Origin: Heligmosomoides polygyrus polygyrus
Taxonomy: Eukaryota > Nematoda > Chromadorea > Rhabditida > Heligmosomidae
Length of the DNA stretch: 64,000 nt
Direction of reading: 5' to 3'
Assembly: GCA_947396885.1 (NCBI GenBank)
Contig: OX377201.1
Coordinates: 30,481,923 to 30,545,922, forward strand
Of the stretch, positions 10,629 to 21,720 are shown piece by piece. Every line of letters begins with the position of its first letter. The stretch's first letter is position 1. The translations under genes were made by a program, and so were the position numbers. Under the pieces are notes generated by a model, which had not been told where the DNA came from, ran no database searches, and saw only the letters and a list, made by a program, of their open reading frames with translations.

Positions 10629-11212
10629 GAAGCCTATTAACCTTGAACTGTTCATCGACTTTTTACCTCAAGTCATTTGCAGACCAAGGACGCCTGAAAG
10701 ACGCCTCTTTGATAATGCTGTTCTCTAGAAGTGGAGAGCCTGGAGCATCATAGGAACAATTGTTTCGCCCCGAGCTTTGCTTTCTTAAGGAGTTTACACA
10801 GAATATATTTTCTAAATTTTTTACTTTTCTGACAAATCGGACAGAAAATAGAAAAATTATTTTTCTTATTGATTTCGATTCAAGCTGACAATCGTGGTGC
10901 CTTTCCTTTAACTTTCCATCGCGAGTTTTTCAAAGCATACAGCTTCAATCTGGTTTGTGAATTTTCCATGAGAGATAACCTGCATAGCTAGCCATAGCAA
11001 TAGAATTAGGTAAAGATCTATAGACAAAAGTATTTAGATAATTATTATATTATTATTTATTAAAATTAAAATTATTTTCATAGCTCTTCAAGAACATAGA
11101 ATACAATGACATAACAGTTTTGAACAAAGGACAATGACATCTAAAACGACGACAGCTAACAATAACTTAAACATGTTCTGTTTCGCCTCTATCTTCATAC
11201 AAAACATGTTTG

Positions 11213-11257
11213 TAATTAGTTACCCCGAGGCTCATCAGTGAAGAAGGTAACTAATTA
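11213..11257 (-). other. Hairpin with CTGATGA loop in the Penelope-like 3' region
   Basis: Twelve-base perfect arms (TAATTAGTTACC and GGTAACTAATTA) enclose a loop that reads TTCTTCACTGATGAGCCTCGG on the minus strand. CTGATGA is the hammerhead core, but a GAAA block at the right place is missing, so it is at most a decayed ribozyme. Confidence 0.35.
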
Positions 11258-12009
11258 TTTTAGTTGCTAGTACAGTATTGGGCGAAATATTTAATAAAAA
11301 ATGTTTTAACTTGTGCCGGCAACTAAATTTTACAATTGAAAAATACAGGTAACACTTATGTTTTTAATACAATTGTACTACATTATAGAGCCTTAGCATA
11401 TTGTTACGAACTATAAACCTAATTTTATTTTTGTACATAGACACATGTACACATACATACACACACACTCACATATATACATCTTAAAAAATTATTATTG
11501 GATTTATTTGCTTATTTCTTATTAATTTTAGTATTTTTCTTTTAATTTATTTCTAATTTTTATAACCTTTTTGTTTACTTTCTTTAATTATTTGAAGTAT
11601 ATGTTTTTATTAATTTTCAATATTTTTATGTAGTTCTAATTTTTAATAATTAATTATATATTTATTTTTAGTTTATTTTTTAGTTATTTTATTGTATTCT
11701 GTGTATTTTTTTAATGTAGTGTAAAAATTATTATACAATGTATATATTTCATTTAGAAACTTACAGGTCGTTTCGAGAGGTGATAATAAAATGAAACCGA
11801 CTATGTTTATGTAAAAGTATATCAATTATATCTTTTTCACTATCCGCCAAAATACTTTTTGCTCCCATTCTAATGTTATATACAATAAGAAAAATTTTAC
11901 TACACTATCGGACGAGTGTTATTGTTTCGGTATTTAATATTTTTTGTATTATAATTGAGCAAATTGAGTATAAGATGTAATATATTATGTTGATTATATT
12001 TATATAATA

Positions 12010-12957
12010 AATGTTTGTTTCAATTTAAACTTTTCAGTATATTTCTTATGATTATATCTAATGGATAGTTATTTTGAATAAGCCTAATTACCAGTTTGAC
12101 AATGTTTTCAACTAAGTCGTTAAAAGCTGTACAGCATCTAATAATTCTTAATGTTTCTGTAAATATTATTGATTTTTTTAACCTTAATAGATATATTTGA
12201 GTTGAAATGTGGGAATCTAATAAAGTAAAATTTAAAACTATCTGTTTTATTATATAATTTTGTTATTAATTTATTCTCGACAATTCTGATACTAAGATCG
12301 AGATAATCGCAGTCGTAATCTGAATTATGTGTTGTTTCAAATTGAAGAGTATTTTCGTATATTTTGCAAAGTAATTCTTGTATGTATTCATTATTTTTAT
12401 TATGAATTATGAAAATATCATCCATGTATCTAAATGGATGTATGCTTATATAACGATCTTGTGTTACCAGCTTTTTGCAAAATTTATATTCGAATACTGA
12501 TAACGTAAGATTAGCAAATAATAGACTACAATTACTTTCTTCCGGTACCCCTTCGATCTGTTTATAGATTATCCCTGCGAAAATTGTAAAACTATTTTTA
12601 AGTAAATATTCAGTAGAGAACATTAAATCTTTTGCTGTATAATATCTGTATTTATTTAGGGTATTATTATTTGTATAATAAATATTATTGTGTCCACTGT
12701 ATGCAAAATACTTTTTCCCTGCATTGTGGAAACATATTTTGATTAATTCCTTTATATTTTTTAAAATAATATTCTGACTAAGACCAGTAAACATATTGGT
12801 AAAATCTGCCGAAAACAGTTTACAATTTTCGATATTAATTTTACTAATTTTTTCAGAAATGTCTATGTTGTTAATAGACCAATAACCAATAAAATTTCTA
12901 TTTCTTCATGTTATTATATCAATATATTTAATGAAATGTTTTTTTAAGTAAAAACTT
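12010..12957 (-). pseudogene. Penelope-like reverse transcriptase, palm to C-terminus
   Basis: On the minus strand the frame runs through SADFTNMFTGLS (first catalytic aspartate region), GVPEESNCSLLFANL (the usual G-PMG-NCAPLLADL block), and HPFRYMDDIFII with the catalytic YMDD near 12,425. YLDLSIRI, then NKTDSFKFYFIRFPH and a final RIIRCCTAFNDLVENI block follow. These motifs in this order are typical of Penelope-like reverse transcriptases. A frameshift near 12,170 and a stop near 12,920 break it. It acted in copying element RNA. Codon use is extremely A/T-ending. Confidence 0.8.
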
Positions 12958-13560
12958 TAGTTTTTTTTTGAAAGAGGTTTTATGGAGCTATTATATGCTC
13001 CAGTAATAAATCTAAATTTGACTGGCTTTTTGTGTAGCTTTGGTAAACAATATATCATTGCAACTCTTTCTGTCTCTTCAATTTTAAGTTTGTTATTCAA
13101 ACATAGTATTTTGTGTCTGTTAATAATTTCCGGTTCGGTCTCGTTATTATATATTTTATGTGTTTGATTAAAGCAAGAAATTTTTAACTTACTGTTTTCT
13201 AAATTAATTCTCATTTCTTTAACTAAAGTTATTAAATAGAATTTTTTACAAATAAAACTATAATTGTTATTTGCTTTATCAAGAGGGCACATAACAATTT
13301 TTTTAAATTCAAGTATTCTATATTATGTGTATTAAATTTGTTAACGGATTTATTGTTTTCTATAATAATAAAATGTAGTGAAGATTTCCAAATTTTTTTC
13401 TTCAAGATCTTGAGTTTTTCTTTAATCAAATTAAGGTGAAAATCTTTTAACTTATATTTATCCTTAATTTTGTCTAGAAATAAGGCAAAAAACTTCTTCG
13501 AACCAGAGTTGTATGTCTTCTTTTGAAGCATTAAGTTTTGGGACAAATTTGGTGCCTTTC
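12957..13560 (-). pseudogene. Penelope-like linker and reverse transcriptase fingers
   Basis: Two minus-strand frames join here: one with LNLIKEKLKILKKK and one with CPLDKANNNYSFICKKFY, then YCLPKLHKKPVKFRFITG and SSIKPLS. The PLHK-KFR block is the conserved fingers motif of Penelope-like reverse transcriptases. Frame changes near 13,490 and 13,300 separate the pieces, and a T-run near 12,961 breaks the join to the palm. Confidence 0.75.
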
Positions 13561-13998
13561 GTAATTATATTTCTAATAACATTATCTGAAATTATTTCTA
13601 AATTACCAGTGATAATATGTTCTTGTGTTTTGTCAACAAATTTTTTATATTTTTCTCCTTTACATAAGCAATTGCTATTAAAGATTGAATTTAATTCTGA
13701 CAAGGTTGTATCTCTAATTGTTGCCTTATAGTTAAATATTTTTTTGGAGAAAGAAGGTTGTGATTTGAATACACATCTAAAAGGTAAAATTTTTTTAAAA
13801 TTAGAATTGTTTTTTATAATTTCATGTATATATCTATTATTAAGTATTTTATTTGAATTAACTATATCTAGAACATTGCTTATATATGTAACTCCTATGT
13901 TAATATAGTTATTATTCTTTTGTTCTGATTGTAAACATAAATTTTTGTTCTCCTTAAAATTAAATTTACATAACATACTAACAAGAATTCTATATTTA
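13464..13998 (-). pseudogene. Penelope-like region between endonuclease and RT
   Basis: This frame is the same as that of the endonuclease part, from which it is separated only by a TAG at 14,001-14,003. It contains FSKKIFNYKATIRD, a cysteine pair SNCLCKG, EHIITGNLEII, then NIITKGTKF. These match the segment that precedes the fingers in permuted Penelope-like proteins. The single stop suggests a recently inactivated reading frame or possible read-through. Confidence 0.7.
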
Positions 13999-14000
13999 TA

Positions 14001-14787
14001 CTAATCCATATTATTTAAATTATCTTTATTATATGTAACTTTTACGTCTTTTTTAAGAAATTTTTTCTTAAAAGTATTAATGTATCTATACATTTCTATT
14101 GTTGAATTTAATTGATTAAAAACATTAAAAAATTTATCAATACTGAGGATATTGTTAGTGTTATTATTTTCTTGTTTTTTGTTCTTTCTGCCATTTCTTT
14201 TTCTAATTTTACAAATTTTTAATTTATAATACGGGTGATCTTCTTTATATGTTAGAGGATTATCAGTATTAGATATATTTCCATATCCTTTTATATGGTT
14301 ATTAAAACCAAAAGGATAAGCTGTATCAATTAATTTTATCCAAAAAAGTTCTTTTTGTAAAAGAATATCTTTATCTACGTTATCTTCTAATGAATCTAAT
14401 ATTGTTACCTTAATCGATGAATTATTGTAATTATTTCCAAAATGTGTGTATAAGTACTTATTAATTCTAGGGTTTTTAATTTGGGATAGATGTTCTCTAA
14501 TTCTGAATTTTAATTTTCTAGTTGTAATTCCAATATATTGTTTTTGGCAATCGTTGCATGTAATACAATATACAACATTACTTATATTGCAACTATCATT
14601 GTTTTTGCTATAGGTATTAATCCTTAAATTTGTGACTAAAGAATGAATATATTGAGTTTTAATAATTATAGTGCAAATACTACAATTTTTAGAAGAATTA
14701 TTACATTTGTTATCATTAAAAAAATTATTCAAAATATTAATACCATTAACCTTACTTTTAGTAAAATTATTATTTTTATAGTAATGG
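14001..14787 (-). pseudogene. GIY-YIG endonuclease domain of the Penelope-like element
   Basis: The minus strand encodes SSKNCSICTII, then NVVYCITCNDCQKQYIGITT with RIREH, then KELFWIKLIDTAYPFGFN and a basic, asparagine-rich tail. This is the GIY-YIG nuclease fold (the VVY and YIG strands, the arginine helix and the glutamate helix). The CxxC pair between the two strands is typical of Penelope-like elements. The open frame continues upstream into SINE sequence, so the true N-terminus is lost or fused. It would nick target DNA during insertion. Confidence 0.8.
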
Positions 14788-14790
14788 TTT

Positions 14791-14910
14791 GGGTGGGCGC
14801 GTGTAGCGCAGCCGTAGGAGGCGCGACTGTCGCGTGCACCCGATACCAGGTTCCTGGTTCGGATTTCCCGCCCAGGCCAACCAAGCCTTCCATCCCTGCG
14901 CGGTCGGTCG
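14791..14910 (+). mobile_element. tRNA-derived SINE, 5' half
   Basis: It has an excellent A box (GTGTAGCGCAGCCGTAGGAGG), TGTCGCGTGCACCCGATACC and a B box (GGTTCGGATTTCCCGCCC), then the CCAAGCCTTCCATCCCT block. The 3' half is absent. Confidence 0.8.
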
Positions 14911-15289
14911 ACGCAGAACCGGCATTGCATTTGCTTAGTAAGGAAAACCTAGAATTTCGTCCGTTGTGTCAGTAGTTGTTATAGGGTGTGACTCAACTAG
15001 CCTTGCAGGGTTTCAACCTTCTTCTCTATGAGAAAACAAAGTTTATTTATGCTTACATGCTTATTTATGCTTATTTATGCTTGCTAATACTAAGGATAAT
15101 TTGAGTTCAATTTTCTGTAACGCCCGAGTGCTTTCTCACATACTACAACATTTCCTAGCAGAACTGGAGAAATCATATATGTTCCGTATATTAAGCAGAT
15201 GTTGATCGAGACTATGAAATTTCTCTCAATCTGACGGTCCGAACTCAGGAGTTTTTTCAAAACTTGCCATCCTACCGTACCTCCACTCA
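14911..15289. other. Intergenic, no recognisable gene
   Basis: A short tandem TTTATGCTTA repeat occurs near 15,042-15,085. Nothing else was recognised. Confidence 0.4.
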
Positions 15290-15600
15290 CATCCGATTCT
15301 CCTTTGCCGTTGTGTGCTTTGTGATCTCTGATACGTGACCGAGCGCCTTGAGGCGGCTGCATTTGCAATGTTAAGGACCACTAGAGATATCTTGAAGATG
15401 TTCCATTGCAGCATAGTCCACCCATTCTCAAGGGACAGACTGCATGCTTTGCATGGCACCAATACTCCAGCTATGCCTTCTGTAACGCTGAGACAACGGC
15501 TCCCAGGGGGCCTTGGTTTAGCAACCAGCAATTTTGCTTTCTGGTGAAACCTCCTCAGCGGTTTCGGCGTAGTTGTCGCGTGAACTAAAACTCGAGGATA
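15290..15600 (+). repeat. Dispersed repeat, copy 2
   Basis: The left third matches 5,926-6,040 (CTCCTTTGCCGTTG, GACCGAGCGCCTTGAGGCGG, AAGGACCACTAGAGAT). The rest (TTCTGTAACGCTGAGACAAC, GAAACCTCCTCAGCGGTTTC) partly matches 5,870-5,930. The family is unknown. Confidence 0.45.
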
Positions 15601-16325
15601 TAGAAGATTTTCCAAATTTGGGAGAAGGAACTGCTCAACTGTTGCACTCATTCAGATATTTCCTACTGGAACTTCAGGATCCATCCTAGGTGGGGAGGGG
15701 GAGGGAAAACTTCATTCTGAGCGTTGGCAGCTACACAGAATTGGAAACTATTTTTACAAAAACTGCACCAAACTTGCCCAAAGGCGCATTCTTCTTTGCA
15801 GTATCCTATTTCCAGACGCCACGTTTGTGTTCGTCTCGCTTTTCCGGTGATCCCCTCTCCGACTGTAATAGATCCGCAATTCCTCTATAGTAAACAAAAA
15901 CTACATATAACGCGCTTAAGCTTGGTATGTTTCGAAATCTGCGCTAGAGTTTTCGAATCCCCAGAGCTTTCGAGAGGCCGGAACAACAAGTATTTCTTGC
16001 ACGAGTTCGGCGGAGAGTAGAAGGGGTGGAGAGCTTGCGGTCGAACACACGCTCTGTCGCAGTTGTCCTTTGCTTTGACATGCTACTGAATCTCGCTCGA
16101 TTGTTGACAACAAGGAACTGCACGCCCAGCGCTAATCATCCTCTCAGTGCTTCTCGTGATTTGCAGGTTGGCGCGTCCAGGTTCGGCTTCGTATTTTCAC
16201 CCGCTATTCACTAGATTACCTACCCTTGGGTGGGCGCTCGAAAAGCTTATGGAGCTCCAGCTACAGACTTAGTGGTTCTGTTTGTTTCATGTTTACTTTG
16301 TTGTTCGTTTGTTGTGTAGAAAATA
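15601..16325. other. Intergenic, no recognisable gene
   Basis: Several overlapping frames of 60-98 codons occur, none with a known motif. Confidence 0.35.
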
Positions 16326-16540
16326 GGAGGAGTAGCAGCGCAGTCGCGAGAGACGCCTGCCTGGGCCGTGCACTTGCAGTCGAGATTTATGGCTCAGGTT
16401 CCTTCCAGGCCAACCGGATTTTTCACTCGATGAATTGATACCAGATCTAACTGAGAAATATGATGCACTGACTTGTCCATCGGCTGGCCAATGCAAATGC
16501 AAATGAGCAAACCAAAAACTCATTCAAATTGTCCTACAAC
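16326..16540 (+). mobile_element. Diverged tRNA-derived SINE
   Basis: The A-box region (GTAGCAGCGCAGTCGCGAGAG), CGATGAATTGATACCAG, TGACTTGTCCATCGGCTGGCC and ACTCATTCAAATTGTCCTAC blocks follow the family order. Confidence 0.65.
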
Positions 16541-16544
16541 CCAG

Positions 16545-17510
16545 TCAGCAGCTTTCGTGTTGTTATCAACGAAACATGCGGTCGGGCGTTGTTGTGGAGA
16601 AGGATTACACCTTTTCTGTTGATCAATTCCGGGAAATTCATTTTTGGTGCATTTTGTCGAGTTTCTCACAGTACTACTCCGCTGTTGTCGTTTCTCCCAC
16701 AACCAGCAAGAGGAGGCGAATTAATCCGGCTCCTGACCACCCAAGAGTCTCCGTAACCTTTCTTTGATACAATGCCGGCTTTGGGATGTGCTTCCGAGCT
16801 TGGCCGTGGCCCAACCTATGGCCTGAATGTCGTCGATCGCCGTAGAGAATCCATTTTTCGACACATCTCACAATACGTTCCAAAAAAAGATCACTTTTGT
16901 TGTTGAAGTCTCAAAGTATCAAAGTGTGTTCGTCCCTTCTTTTGAAAAGAAGGGACGAACACACTTTGAGACTTCAAGATTGCTGATGTTCGATCAACTC
17001 GAGCAGCCACCATTTATCGAGTTTTTTGCCTTCAAATTTTTTTTTAAATGACGTACTACGGTCGCGTGGTCAGCGCAAAGTTCTTCAGCAATTTCTCTTT
17101 TATTTATTTATTTGTTTCAAGGCACGGATCGGAATCACATGCGGTGAGATTGTAACGATAAAACGCTAAAGTAAGTATAAAGAGCAGGTGACGAAGTAAC
17201 AGAACAATCAAAACGAAATAAGCCAACGAAACCTTAGTGCAAATAGTCGTTTAAAAGAAGACAGTGACATGTTAGCTCTTGGGGGTGTTCTTCGGTTGGC
17301 ATCTTGCGTTGCCTTCAACTCATCGTTGTCAGCCTCCAATAACCATCCTCTCCCTCCCGATCTTCTCTCCAAACTTTTCGAAATATCTACGTGTTTGAGC
17401 TCTGCCACAGTGCTAAAAAAAAAAGTGAAACAAAACGACGAGAATTTCCCGTCTCGGCAGCATTTTTGCAGACGACCCGAAACCACCGAAGATATGTGAC
17501 AGAGAAACGA
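16545..17510 (-). pseudogene. Mariner transposase remnant
   Basis: Minus-strand translation gives, in order, SLERRSGGRGWLLEADNDELKA, REIAEELCADHATVVRHLKK (helix-turn-helix), LEVSKCVRPFF, ERIVRCVEKWILYGDRRHSG (normally RIVTGDEKW-LYDNR-R), QRKVTETLGWSGAGLI and a degenerate HDNARPH region. This is a mariner transposase with the first catalytic aspartate lost (GDE to CVE). It is interrupted by a (TTTA)n LINE tail near 17,098-17,260 and by a long palindrome near 16,920. Confidence 0.8.
16920..16968. repeat. 49-bp near-perfect palindrome
   Basis: CAAAGTGTGTTCGTCCCTTC plus TTTT is mirrored exactly by its reverse complement around a single central G at 16,944 (24-bp arms). An imperfect extension (GAAGTCT and AGACTTC) lies outside it. 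It sits inside the mariner remnant where coding sequence should continue, so one arm looks like an inverted duplication of the other. Confidence 0.85.
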
Positions 17511-18313
17511 TAATAATTTCATATTATAGCGCGCAAAATGCGCTTTCTAACGGTGCATAACGCGACTGTATTCGTTTGAGATTGCTGTTTAATTATCAAT
17601 GCTGAAACAGTAAGTGCCAGAACGGCCATTATTTTTGCGCCAGCCTAATGCATGGACCACCGTGTATTAGCCCCCGTCCCAACTCTGGACGACCACCTCT
17701 TTATCCCGTATAAGGAAGCTTCCCGTATGTTGTCTCGTAAACGGGTGAGGCCGGGAATCCAAGGAATCCACAACGGGAATTAGTTTCGCGCCAGCGAATA
17801 CGCTTTGTCATGGTTGCTCTGGGAGGGCAATTGACGCGAAGTGCTGTGCCCACCGTCGGGACAAAGTGCACCGAGTCGCCATTCCTTTTTCAGACCTCCA
17901 CTCGCGTACTGCCTGGAAAGCCCATTTCAATTAAAGGCTTCGGTTAGAACGATGCGACACGCTGGTCGGGAGGAGCGTCGGCCGCCCTCAGCCTGCACTT
18001 GAAGCTGTACAGCAGTCCGCTGCTTGTCCTCCATCTCCGTCCCGATTTTTTTTCGGATTTCTAATGCCTAACTGTCACTCGTGACTTTTTGTGGCTGCGA
18101 GAATAACATTCGCGGCATTTAAGCTCCTTGTGATGAAGGAATGATATTTCCATTTTTGCGTCATCATTTCTACTTACTTCACAAAGCGATTTTGAGGGCA
18201 CGAATACGCTGCCCATATCTTTTCTTTACATTTTTCGGGTGTTGCTACCGATCTTGCTTCTTTTTATTTCGTCCGTAAGTTTTTACCATTTTTAGGTTAA
18301 CCGCTTTAAATCT
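17511..18313. other. Intergenic, no recognisable gene
   Basis: The stretch 17,640-18,060 is more GC-rich than its surroundings and lacks long frames. I looked for a structured RNA but could not identify one. Confidence 0.35.
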
Positions 18314-18600
18314 GGGGGATGATAGCGCAAACGGAAGAGTCATTGGCTGTTGTGCATACCAAATTGAAGCTCTTGATTTTCTTTCACGAAAACCAAACCT
18401 TCCATCCCTTGGCACTCGATGAATTGGTATCAGAGGTCTCCCTGAATGATTAAAAATTGCCTTCTCCATCATCTGGCGACCACACTTCATGGAATTAGTC
18501 GAATGGGCATTCACATTGCCTCCACGGTATCGCATCGAAGCAGAATGCGTGGCGCATCTCAAACAAATATTGAGTAACGTCATCCCTTATCCCTTGTCCT
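18314..18600 (+). mobile_element. tRNA-derived SINE, diverged full length
   Basis: It has a GATAGCGCAAACGGAAGAG A-box remnant, AAACCTTCCATCCCTTGGCA, GATGAATTGGTATCAG, GCATTCACATTGCCTCCACG and the terminal GCAGAATGCGTGGCGCATCTC block, then ATTGAGTAACGTCATCCCTTA. Confidence 0.75.
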
Positions 18601-20029
18601 CTACTTATATTGTATTAAATCTTATGTTATACAGTATATGGTTCGTATGAACCGGTTTCGTGCGTCACGAAACGATTTCTGCTACCTCACACTGAGCCGA
18701 TTTCTGATAGCCGACCTCTTTGGCAAAGATACCACTGAGTTCTTTATCGGCTGGTTATAGCGTAGACCAAGCGTACTTTCAAACAGCCTTTATGAATAAA
18801 GGAACTATTGAAAAGTAAACAACAAGGCGCATCGCAGAAATGAATGACTAACGCCGATCTCTGCCATTCGGTTTTCACTTTATTTTGATCTGATCATCAT
18901 TTTCCGTTGATTTTAAGGCTATTTTTGTTCAGTCATCTGCGTCGGGTCTTTTGAGCAGCTACATAAGAAAGTTCTCTTATCTCTTTGTAGCTCATAGTGC
19001 CACCCAAACTCCTAATCTCTATCTTGTCAAAGTTTAATTGTTTTGAAGTTAGTCTGGATTGCGTTGACTGACAACGTTTATTGTCCTGTTTTTAACAGGC
19101 GCACTCATGTGCAGTAATAAATAAATAAATAAATTTTTTTATCTACCAGGAACTTACATATGCCTTTAATTCCTTTCGCAATCTTTACTGGCTCCCATAT
19201 GACGTTTCCAACTTCAGTGCTTACTAGGAAACAGTATGCAGGAGAAGTGCTAAAATATCGAGTCTAACGAGATTTTCCGGAGGGTTTAATTATGAGCACA
19301 GAGAACATGTACAACTGACCTAAAAATATGAACATAAGAACAAGGGTTTTGGAGCGACAAATTCTTCCAGAGAATATAAAGACTAGTGATAAAGGTCATT
19401 CATATGACAATCATGGCAAGGGTAAATATGCCAACACGTATGCGGTCAAGATTGTTAATGCGACCGTTCAAAGAGCAGTGGAAAGTCTTCAAAGTCTCCA
19501 AAATTGTATTTCCTAAAAAGGCGCTTGTAATTTGAACTCCCTTTGTTACCCACAGTTAGACAAAACTTGCTTTTATGTTACGTGTTCCTGTTTTATATGG
19601 GCTCGAACGACATAACACACCAGGTTTCAACGATAATCAGACAGAACGTCGCGTACATATAATAAGGGAAAGCCCAGCTACCGAGAGGTCTTAGATCCTG
19701 TGCAACTTTGTCGACCCTTCGTTACAAGATTTCTCTTCAACTTTGAGTGCTGAAAGAAGCTCGAAGGAGAAAATAACTTCTAAAATACCAGGAATTTATG
19801 GAAGTAGTAAGGTTTAGATGCATTCTCGTTGTTGCACGGCGGGAATAATTAGTCCACGTAGCAACTCATCGTGCATGCCAAAGATATAACAAAAATATGT
19901 CTTTTCGATGTAATAAGAAACAACAGAGTACGCAGCAAAATCCATCAGGGTTTGATTGATCTTACTAAAAGAAGTCAAGTATTAGAACTGTTGTATTAAA
20001 AGAAACTAAGTATTTGAAAAAACGGCGAG
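18601..20029. other. Intergenic, no recognisable gene
   Basis: An (AATA)n run at about 19,120-19,137 probably marks a LINE 3' tail. No gene was recognised. Confidence 0.4.
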
Positions 20030-20345
20030 GACTTGGTGATGCTTTTTTCACATTTTATTCTAAGTTTCGTTGAGACTTTCGCGCAATGTTATATACCATT
20101 CGAACGAAGAATGACTTGCTCTATCAGAAAATATGTTCCTCTTTTTTCCAATTTGATTTTATCAATTTTAGGCCAACAAAGTGGAAGGTCAAAAAAGAAA
20201 ATTGACCATCGCCGCCAGCTCCTTCTCTTTGATTACCTTTAAGATTTTTTTGCGCAATCTTATAAACCATTCCAAAGTTGATGATTTGCTCAAGAAGAAC
20301 ATGTGTTGGATGTTTCTGTTCATTTTTATTTTCGTTCATGGTCAG
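20030..20345 (-). repeat. Two ~165-bp units of the 'LIEQ' repeat
   Basis: Minus-strand translation gives HVLLEQIINFGMVYKIAQKN followed by REGAGGDGQF, FLTFHFVGLKLIK and, in the next unit, LIEQVI with MVYNIARKSQ. The same peptide-like block recurs on the plus strand at 20,490-20,720 and four times at 30,440-31,060. The host family is unknown. Confidence 0.6.
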
Positions 20346-20489
20346 AGCATTGAAGTGGAGTGTCTAGAAGACATCCATTATTTTGACCAATAACCGTTAT
20401 GTACACATTGGTTAATTTTTAAATCTGATCCTGATAGCTTTTATTGCCCTAAAAATTACAGGAAATCAATACAAACGAAGAAACCGTAT

Positions 20490-20720
20490 TCTTTTGTAGA
20501 ACAAAGTCTTTCGAATGGCGAACATGAAATCTCAAACCTAGACGGAGAAAAGGAGCTGTTGCCGAAAGTGATTTTTCCTTATTTGCCCTTCCACTTTAAT
20601 GAATTAAAAGTGTGCGATAACAGAAATGAGAAAAAGGGAACATATTTTTGATAGAAATATATAAATCATTCTTTTTTTCATTTATATGTAACGTTACTAC
20701 AGAAGTAATACAGCTAAACC
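20490..20720 (+). repeat. 'LIEQ' repeat unit, inverted relative to the previous pair
   Basis: The plus strand encodes SFVEQSLSNGEHEISNLDGEKE, PFHFNELKVCDNRNEKKG and a decayed start of the next unit, matching the order seen in the other copies. It faces away from the units at 20,030-20,345 across a ~145-bp spacer. Confidence 0.55.
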
Positions 20721-21500
20721 CGATAAAACATAAAAACTTATGAAAATTAACTTCTGCGAAGAAGGAAAATTTTTTAAAAAATTTAAACTTGAACTTACCT
20801 ACCTAACTAAGAAAAAACTAACAATACCAGGTTAAGATGGCTTGTTGGCAAGCCAAATACGTTTTTTTTTTACTTTTAACGTTTATTGTAATACCGCCAT
20901 TTGGAGCTACATATGTAAACTTTGTTCTGATTTTTTCGGACTGTAAATCTGTGTGCAACTTCTCGTAAAGTGTTCGTGCCATTAATAAAATGACGCCGCG
21001 TGGACTAGTGCATGGCGCAATATTTTCGTTGACACACAAGGATTTTTTATCGTCTTCGCACTCCAAAGCTGCTTGACAACACTACTTCGTGAGGGAATCT
21101 TTTAATTCAAAATTTCTCTTGAGCCTTTTGGAGAGGCTCTCCTCCGGTTTAGCAACTGCCCAATTCGAATTGAAAATGATATGTCTCAAAAGGACAAAAA
21201 GGGGTCGTGTGTGTCCCAAGGTGCGTAGTGGTGTCTCACCAGCCGTTTACTGCTCACGTCATTGGAAGGCCTCGCTCTAGAAGTGAGCTCCTGAATTTCC
21301 TGTCTGGCGGACCTGATCTCTTCCTCTCAGAGAAATGATACCGTCATTTCCGTTCATATTCCGAACTGATGGTGAAACAACGCTCGAAAAAAGCATAACG
21401 TCGCTTCCACGTTGATATTTTCTGCTCACGTTACAGTTGACGAGAACGATAGCTTGTGCGTTTAGTTTGCTGCCACTCTAACTGCATTATTGGTCTAGTG
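20721..21500. other. Intergenic, no recognisable gene
   Basis: A minus-strand frame of 82 codons at 20,818-21,066 has protein-like composition but no recognised domain and no clear splice sites. Confidence 0.35.
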
Positions 21501-21720
21501 TATAGTTGTCTCTCGAATTTTTTTCGAATATTCCAGTGGCGTCGAAGGCTCACAAATTTCGAATGTTCGAATTCGAATACTCCAGAAAGTGGTTTTTCTA
21601 AATATTGTAATTCGAACACATTCGAAAAACGCGATTTTTTGAATAATCGAAATCGAGTATTTAAATTGAATGAAAATTAGTCGAATGCCTATTCGAATAA
21701 GCCATTCGAACACAACTATA
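21501..21720. mobile_element. 220-bp hAT-like MITE with TTCGAA-rich core
   Basis: The ends are TATAGTTGTCTCTCGAA and the reverse complement of TTCGAACACAACTATA. Eight bases on each side match but for one (GTCTAGTG at 21,493-21,500, ATCTAGTG at 21,721-21,728), the target duplication length of hAT elements. The core holds at least eight TTCGAA or TTCGA motifs, likely subterminal transposase-binding repeats. Confidence 0.7.

Larger units (their letters stand above)
10790..14787 (-). mobile_element. Penelope-like element, permuted (GIY-YIG first)
   Basis: This 4-kb stretch is strikingly A+T-rich compared with both flanks and encodes, on the minus strand, a GIY-YIG endonuclease domain (14,001-14,787), a linker region and a reverse transcriptase (about 12,010-13,970). 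The endonuclease lies upstream of the reverse transcriptase, the reverse of classical Penelope elements. It matches the permuted clade reported as Naiad/Chlamys. The coding part is broken by one in-frame stop and several frameshifts. The left boundary is set only by composition, and the right end abuts a SINE start. Confidence 0.85.

Noticed and set aside
12920..12925. TGA in the Penelope-like reverse transcriptase as selenocysteine
   Set aside because: Some permuted Penelope-like elements use selenocysteine, but this TGA does not align with a conserved cysteine, and other frameshifts show decay.
17640..18100. GC-rich stretch as a structured RNA gene
   Set aside because: No box motifs, terminator or recognisable fold could be matched to a known RNA family by eye.
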